Below, in pieces: positions 58,636 through 64,000 of a stretch of 64,000 nt of DNA; position 1 is the first letter of the stretch; each line of letters begins with the position of its first letter. The DNA lies in the NCBI GenBank assembly GCA_963576475.1, contig OY754967.1:21492414-21556413 (forward strand), given 5' to 3'. Position numbers and translations under genes: made by a program. The notes under the pieces were generated by a model that saw nothing but the letters and a program-made list of their open reading frames with translations, had not been told where the DNA came from and did not search any database. The stretch is from Molanna angustata. Lineage: Eukaryota; Arthropoda; Insecta; Trichoptera; Molannidae.

Positions 58636-59307
58636 ATTGAAGAATACAATGTTCGTCTATTCTTCAAGCCTCTTACGTTTCCATCTTTCACGATATTTCT
58701 TCTTTGCGGTTACAATTCTAGGATTTGTTTGCACCAAGCACTCCCATCTATCTCTCCACATATCTATAAACGATTCTGACATGTAAGTACCTAAGTATTA
58801 TGTTTTGTTGAACTAGACACTGGACAATGCCTTTGTCGCTGAAGGTCTCGAAAATTACACTTGATAAAATATTACATTTTTATTCAAATTTTATTTAAAT
58901 ATGAAATAAAAAATATAAATATTACGTGTAGGTAATATATTTGTACATAGTACAGAACTGTGAATGAAGAATCAATAAAAATACCACGCACTTGTTTCAA
59001 TGCTATAAATATATTAATATATTAGGTATAACACATTATATTATATAACATCTTTAATAAGTGGTCTTCATTCAAAATCATCACCTTGCACATTATTTTT
59101 ATGAGGAAGGTATCTTAATATGATATCCTTAAAGGCTTTTAGTGATGTTATATAAGCGAATTGTGATACATGTATATAATTACAAGTATACACTTAGTAC
59201 ATGCTTAATTTCTTAAGAATACATTTTTACAATAATGCAGCTAGTTTTAAAATGACAAATAAATGTGTAATATTATCCCGAAATCAATTACAGGACATAC
59301 TTATGTG
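58636..59307. other. Intronic DNA, no recognised feature
   Basis: AT-rich, no gene. Confidence 0.5.
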
Positions 59308-59329
59308 TGACTCGGTAATTACCGAGTCA
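59308..59329. repeat. Perfect 22-bp palindrome
   Basis: TGACTCGGTAA and its exact complement form a 22-base dyad with no spacer. Confidence 0.9.
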
Positions 59330-59384
59330 GATGCCTACTAAAAGAATCATAAGGTAAAATTTTAAAAGTAAACGACTTTCGAGT

Positions 59385-59530
59385 CTCAGTTTATAATACA
59401 TCTGTCTTCTAAACCATGAGTCTCAAGTCTCAAATCCTGGTCGAAATAAAATTTTATTGTAATATTTAAGGTGCGTGTTTTAAATAAATGCTCGATAGTA
59501 CCAGTTAGTACCTACAAGTACTAGTTTCAG
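59385..59530 (+). mobile_element. Strongly diverged SINE copy
   Basis: A tRNA-like head (GAGTCTCAGTTTATAATACA, B-box-like AGTCTCAAATCCTGG) is followed by AAGGTGCGTGTTTTAAATAA and GATAGTACCAGTTAGTACC, matching the end of the family 1 body. Confidence 0.5.
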
Positions 59531-60206
59531 TGAACGGTGAGCCAGCTTTATCCTCATAATTAGCTCTCATTGGCACTTTAAGTGCAGTGTCTGCAAAATT
59601 TTTGAGTTCTCCGAACATGCTATATGATCTTTCAGAGTTTTACAAGGGGTTGTTGTTAGTCCCCATAAGCAGAACGGGCGGGTGGTTTTGGGGAAAACAG
59701 TACGAGTTAGTTACCCGAAAAGAAACATGAAAGGTAATTAAATAAAATAAAATAAAAACGCGTAAGAGCTTGGTTCCTTACTTTTTGTGAGTTTTAAAAA
59801 TAACAATTTTGCAAAGCATACTGTTGATGGAAGCACATAAAAAATTGAAACGCAAGTCAAACCCAATTCATGCAGCTACGACATATAAACAATTTAACAT
59901 AAAGATATAAAAACAATGACGACACAAAAGAGAAGAGGCTCGTCTTGAAAAACGATGATAATAATCTGATATACCATTCAGAGAACAGTGGAATGTTTGT
60001 ACAAGTATTGCCTGTTATGAAAACTAAGACTCAACATTCATTATATAAAAATTACCATTAACATACTGTAGGTTTCGTATGACAATATATATACTGTAGT
60101 TAGTTCAAACCAATATAGAGTAGGTATACAACGTACAAACATACATACATATATTAACATAAATGATATAGGTACATTACAGAGATGGATGTGTGTGTAT
60201 AATCTA
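59531..60206. other. Intronic DNA, no recognised feature
   Basis: AT-rich. 59640-59700 has GGGCGGGTGGTTTTGGGG. No gene. Confidence 0.45.
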
Positions 60207-60290
60207 TACTGATTACACTGAAAAACTGTGTCTCTACTAGTAATTGAACCTTTGATTCCGGAGTCCAACTAATTGATTCATGAATATTAA
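60207..60290 (-). mobile_element. SINE family 1, head-only relic, minus strand
   Basis: The plus strand reads AAACTGTGTCTCTACTAGTA, ATTGAACCTTTGATTCCGGA and CCAACTAATTGATTCATGAA, the complement of the family 1 head in degraded form. Confidence 0.6.
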
Positions 60291-60854
60291 CTACGCGGAA
60301 CATTTTGAATTTAATAATTCACTGTGTTTTAAGTACTCTCAAAAAGCATAACTACTTAGTTCTGAGTTCGTTAGGCGAATAAATTAGAATTGGGTATCCA
60401 TAAGTAAGAAATATGCAAAATATTTACATATTGTGTACAATAACATAGATCAAATAACAAGCTACATACTTTCAAGCCATATTTGATAAATTCGGTTGGG
60501 ATACAGTTATATGGTATGATATAGTATGGTACTTATAAACAATTCCAAATTTTGCCGCCGGTATAAAAACACATTGAGGCTGCTGACAACATGATAGGTC
60601 ACCAATAACCTTTCCTAAGAATTCCTAACTATCTAATCCTGAATATACTGAATAATCCAACTGTCTAAACCTAATATTATATTAAGTAACCCTCTGATTC
60701 CATTATTAATAATTTCTTTCTATCTTAACCTAATATCAAAATATCTTCTCCCTGACCACGGTACATATTTTATATTCCGTGATTCTGGGTATATACATAT
60801 TATATCCCAACTTATTGCATGTGCAGACTGTTGGGGTTTGCTTTCCTCGTCCTA
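60291..60854. other. Intronic DNA, no recognised feature
   Basis: AT-rich, with TAACCTAATAT-type words at 60670-60735. Confidence 0.45.
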
Positions 60855-61850
60855 AGTTATATAATTATGTTGACGACTTGATTCAAAACGAAGGATTTAA
60901 TTCATTTGCTTATGCCGATGACCGCTTGCTCTTCAAATTTTGTAATCCCATATGCAAAAATCGTCTGGAAGTAGAAACTGTTGAGTGCATCGAAAAAGTC
61001 GCCACGTGGATGTCTAGCAACAAGCTTAAACTGAACCCAACTAAAACAGAGTTTATGTGGGTAGCTTCACCACGGCGACAGCACCTCATTGAGAGTACTC
61101 CTATCAACATCAACGGAGAAACACTCGTGCCAGCTACAAGTGTCAAATTCTTGGGTACTCACTTGGACAATAAGTTGTCACTTGACCTTCAAATCTCAAA
61201 AACGGTCAGTTCATGTTTTTTTCAACTCAGACAACTGAAAAACATTCGTCGAAATTTACCCAAGATTGAGACTAAAACACTTGTAAATTCATTCGTTGTG
61301 TCTCGGCTTGATTACTGCAACGGCATTTATGCTGGATTGCCGAAGTATCAGCTCGATAGACTACAGATGGTATTTAACACAGCGGCAAGACTTATTTTCG
61401 GTTCAGAAAAACGATGTCACATAACTCCACTACTAAACGAATTACACTGGTTGAAGTGTCCAGAGCGAATTGATTACAAAATTTGTTTGACAGTATATAA
61501 TGCTTTGAACAACCTGGCACCAAAATATATACAAGAGCTGTGTCAGAGAAGAGATCTCTCTGGGAGGCATCTCACACTCAGGTCGTCTGGATCACAGAGT
61601 AACAATTCCTTAAAGGAGTTGGACAGAGTCAACAAAGCGGCTTACTATGACCGATGCTTTAGTGTGAGTGGTCCTATTAAGTGGAATTCACTGCCTCTAG
61701 ATGTCCGCAGTGCTCAAAGCAAGAGCACTTTCACTAAAGGATTAAAAACAGCTTTGTTTCAAAGAGCAACACAACATTAGACTATCAGCGCCCTTGGTAT
61801 GATCTCGAATCATTAAACGGCGCTATACAAATGACTTATTATTATTATTA
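60855..61850 (+). pseudogene. L2/CR1-like non-LTR retrotransposon, reverse transcriptase C-terminal half, open frame
   Basis: From about 60860 the frame reads YVDDLIQNEGFNSFAYADDR, where AYADD is reverse transcriptase motif C. It continues with WMSSNKLKLNPTKTEFMWV, SVKFLGTHLDNKLSLDLQIS, SCFFQLRQLKNIRRNLPK, VVSRLDYCNGIYAGLPKYQL, ITPLLNELHWLKCPERIDYK and KWNSLPLDVRSAQSKSTFTK, ending at TAG 61778-61780. The SRLDYCN.L..GLP / HITP.L..LHWLP..RI.YK.. string is the signature of L2/CR1-type LINEs. Endonuclease and reverse transcriptase motifs before C are missing (5' truncation), but there are no stops, so the copy is relatively young. A TTATTATTATTATT tail at 61831-61847 matches the microsatellite tails of L2-like elements. 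Confidence 0.88.
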
Positions 61851-62598
61851 TGTTCTTCTGTCCTGCAGAATATCACCTAGACCATGTCTAGGCCTGTATT
61901 TGGTTGCACCTTAGGACTATCCAAGAATTCTTTGGTCTTCCTTTGGTTTCACTATCTTATCCTACAAATAATTATTTATTATCATTATCTATGTAACAAA
62001 TCCTAATATAATAACCATCTACTTTGATAAGTAATTCCTAGGTGAAACACGTTGGAAACATAAGAGGTTCTGGCGCCGCGCCGCTCCAGTGCCGTGCCAC
62101 CCTGAGCATATATAGTTAGATCGTGATGCAAATAATTCACCGATACCTACAATGTTTAAAGCTTTATCTATTGGGATTTCTTTATTAGGATTCCATCAAC
62201 GTTGATGCAGGACTATCAAATTGACAATAATACCGCTGGTTAGCGACTAACGTAGGTACTGCAAATACGCACGTATACACAATATCCCTCTATTTTATTC
62301 GCAATATATTGGCAAACAAATGGAAGGTATAATCATTTGTCTTTTATTGCATATCACTGATTAGAATTTCATCTACATCTCACATAAATTTAAAACAAAT
62401 CAATCTATGTATTTTATAATACATAGGTAATAATAATAATAAAATAATTTAAATAAAAAAAAATTAACGGACAAATATTTAAGATGGAGTAATGTTTTTT
62501 TTTATGTTTCAAATAAAAAAATTTAACCCGTACTTAATTCATAAATTTGTAGTGTCTACTTGCTAAGTTTACCCTCTAATTTATGTTGATTTATAAAC
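61851..62598. other. Intronic DNA; GTGAAACACG word near 62042
   Basis: TGATAAGTAATTCCTAGGTG then AAACACGTTGG (62022-62053) loosely resembles the stem plus GAAAC segment of hammerhead-like repeats. 62070-62110 is GC-rich. No gene. Confidence 0.35.
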
Positions 62599-63475
62599 TA
62601 GTTGCATGTAACACATGAGATCCAACTGTCGATAGTGATAGTATGTACAGTTGAAGAATACATACCAAACTATAAACCCATAAATACAAATTATTTAATA
62701 TTTTAAGATATATGGTTTTCTATACAACACATGTACCTAGGTATGTATGTCAAGATAGGATAGTATGGAGGTCAGTCCTTTGATCCTACCCAGAATGTGA
62801 AAACAGCATGATGGTATGTATGTATGTTTGGAGATTAGTATCAAATTATTAAGTCTTCTTAGATATTGTGTATAGGCGACTACCATACAAATTGTATGAA
62901 GTGATCACTAAATTCAATTTTTATAAAAAATGTTGAAAAAAATTTGCAATGTGCTAATACAATTTTAATATTTTTTATAGAAAATTAAATTATCTAGTTG
63001 GGGTGTTTAGGCTTTTTTCGATATTTAAAAAAAATGGAAATATAGGCAGTTAAACTCATAAATTTATCATAAAAAAAATATTTTTCTTAATAAAAAATGT
63101 TTGAGAAACCCTGGAATTTAAAAAAAAAATAATTTGAGATTTTGTATTTGTCTATGTTTATACCAATTTTCAGCGTTCTATCTTTTACGGTTTCTGAGAT
63201 ATATGGAAAAATAAATCAAAATTTCAAAAGTTGATAACCCCTGACTGAAACAAAAATTCACAATTCTGAGTATAAAAGTTTTGTAGGATTATAACTGTTT
63301 ATATATTCTAAAAATTTGGGCTCTGTGAATTGAGCGGATCAAAAGTTATAAGGGACGGACGGATACAGACAGACACACAGACACACACACACACAAAACT
63401 CACATAAAATGTTCTACTCCGAATTCTGAGTAAATCCATGTAGGGGAACATATATGCTGCGAGGCCTCTAGTTGG
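62599..63475 (+). repeat. Composite repeat, most complete copy
   Basis: Part 1 (62599-62830) runs CTAGTTGCATGTAACACATG to AGCATGATGGTATGTATG, the LINE-X-type tail. Part 2 (62880-63475) runs CCATACAAATTGTATGAA, TAGTTGGGGTGTTTAGGC, GAGAAACCCTGG, GATAACCCCTGACTGAAAC, GGGACGGACGGATACAGACA and ends near GCGAGGCCTCTAGTT. The minus-strand homologue is 8510-9622 and a partial one is 20885-21088. No protein is encoded. Confidence 0.75.
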
Positions 63476-63937
63476 TGTTATTAGCTTGCAAAAAGTCCAC
63501 TACACCATACAAAATTTTCCTTCGTACACGCATCTTGGCTTAATAATGTCGATTCATTAAGAGAATTGAATTCTCATGAACGAATCGACAGTTGGAATAA
63601 TATCAAGTTAAAATAATTTTAATATGCTACAATGGTGTCTGGGACGCGTTGAATTTGTAGAGAAAACAATTCTATTACGACGTATTACCATATTGTTACA
63701 TTAAAAAAAGTGGAAAAATAAATTCAATATAACGTTTACTACTGCGATGTATTTTGTATTTTTGTTAAAAAAATGAGGTTAAAAATTTATTAATCATTAA
63801 TTTTTTTTTCTTGAGAAACAGGATTAGCTGTACTAAATTTGCAAAAGACCCACGTGCCAAAATTATGTTGAAGTTGAATAATACATATAAAAACATTGAT
63901 AGGATAAGTCTTATAGGATAATGTATATAAAAGATTG
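63476..63937. other. Intronic DNA, no recognised feature
   Basis: AT-rich. A TTGATTCATTAAGAGAATTGAATT-type dyad region lies near 63550-63595. No gene. Confidence 0.45.
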
Positions 63938-64000
63938 TCGGCCTTCGTGGCTCAGTTGGTTGGATATCTGACGGTTGATCCAAAGACACATTTTAACTGT
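63938..64000 (+). mobile_element. SINE family 1 head, cut by the window end
   Basis: GTCGGCCTTCGTGGCTCAGT, TGGTTGGATATCTGAC and ACATTTTAACTGT match the start of family 1. The B box region is shortened. Confidence 0.75.

Overview
The window looks like insect, most likely lepidopteran (moth or butterfly), nuclear DNA. It is very AT-rich, full of words such as TAGGTACCTAC and of CATGATGGTATGTATG-type retroelement tails, and carries RTE-like, CR1/L2-like and other non-LTR retrotransposon remnants, tRNA-headed SINEs, many MITE-like palindromic elements, a Tc1-like transposon and short TTAGG repeats. No prokaryotic gene organisation is present. The lepidopteran assignment is inference from these motifs.

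Only one host-gene exon is recognisable: a 193-bp exon on the minus strand at 32439-32631, flanked by AG and GT splice sites. It encodes the segment of the Hedgehog receptor Patched that contains the first transmembrane helix. No neighbouring ptc exon was found, so the window is best read as about 31 kb of the upstream intron (32632-64000), this exon, and about 32 kb of the downstream intron (1-32438), both running past the window edges. Everything else sits inside these introns: mobile elements, repeats, and a few non-repetitive, more GC-balanced islands (about 26340-26640, 27840-28340, 37260-37630, 1075-1200) that are candidates for cis-regulatory DNA of ptc. The regulatory role is inference.

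Layout. 1-16 kb: a TTCGAA-rich element with a nested MITE, a ~480-bp repeat family (three copies in the window), a non-LTR element interrupted by another non-LTR element, a 54-bp minisatellite and two MITEs. 16-22 kb: a block of four different tandem-repeat types, a 172-bp duplication, (TA)n, and a 686-bp (ACGC)84(AC)175 tract abutting a retroelement tail. 22-32 kb: palindromes, two MITEs, candidate regulatory islands, and 67-bp and 99-bp minisatellites. 32.4 kb: the ptc exon. 33-43 kb: non-LTR fragments, an open 466-codon reverse transcriptase frame, and a 1738-bp Tc1-like element with a near-complete transposase containing a short GT-AG intron and one in-frame stop. 44-64 kb: RTE-like fragments, (AT)n tracts, a tail-to-tail SINE pair forming a ~400-bp palindrome, further SINEs, 63-, 177- and 101-bp tandem repeats, an L2-like reverse transcriptase fragment and a long composite repeat.

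The genes do not form a pathway. The retroelement and transposase frames are self-serving mobile DNA in the introns of a developmental signalling gene. No wholly new multi-gene system is visible. The most interesting items are the isolated ptc exon with candidate enhancers, the intron-containing Tc1 transposase, the conserved RNA-like hairpins in retroelement tails, and the cluster of near-identical minisatellites.
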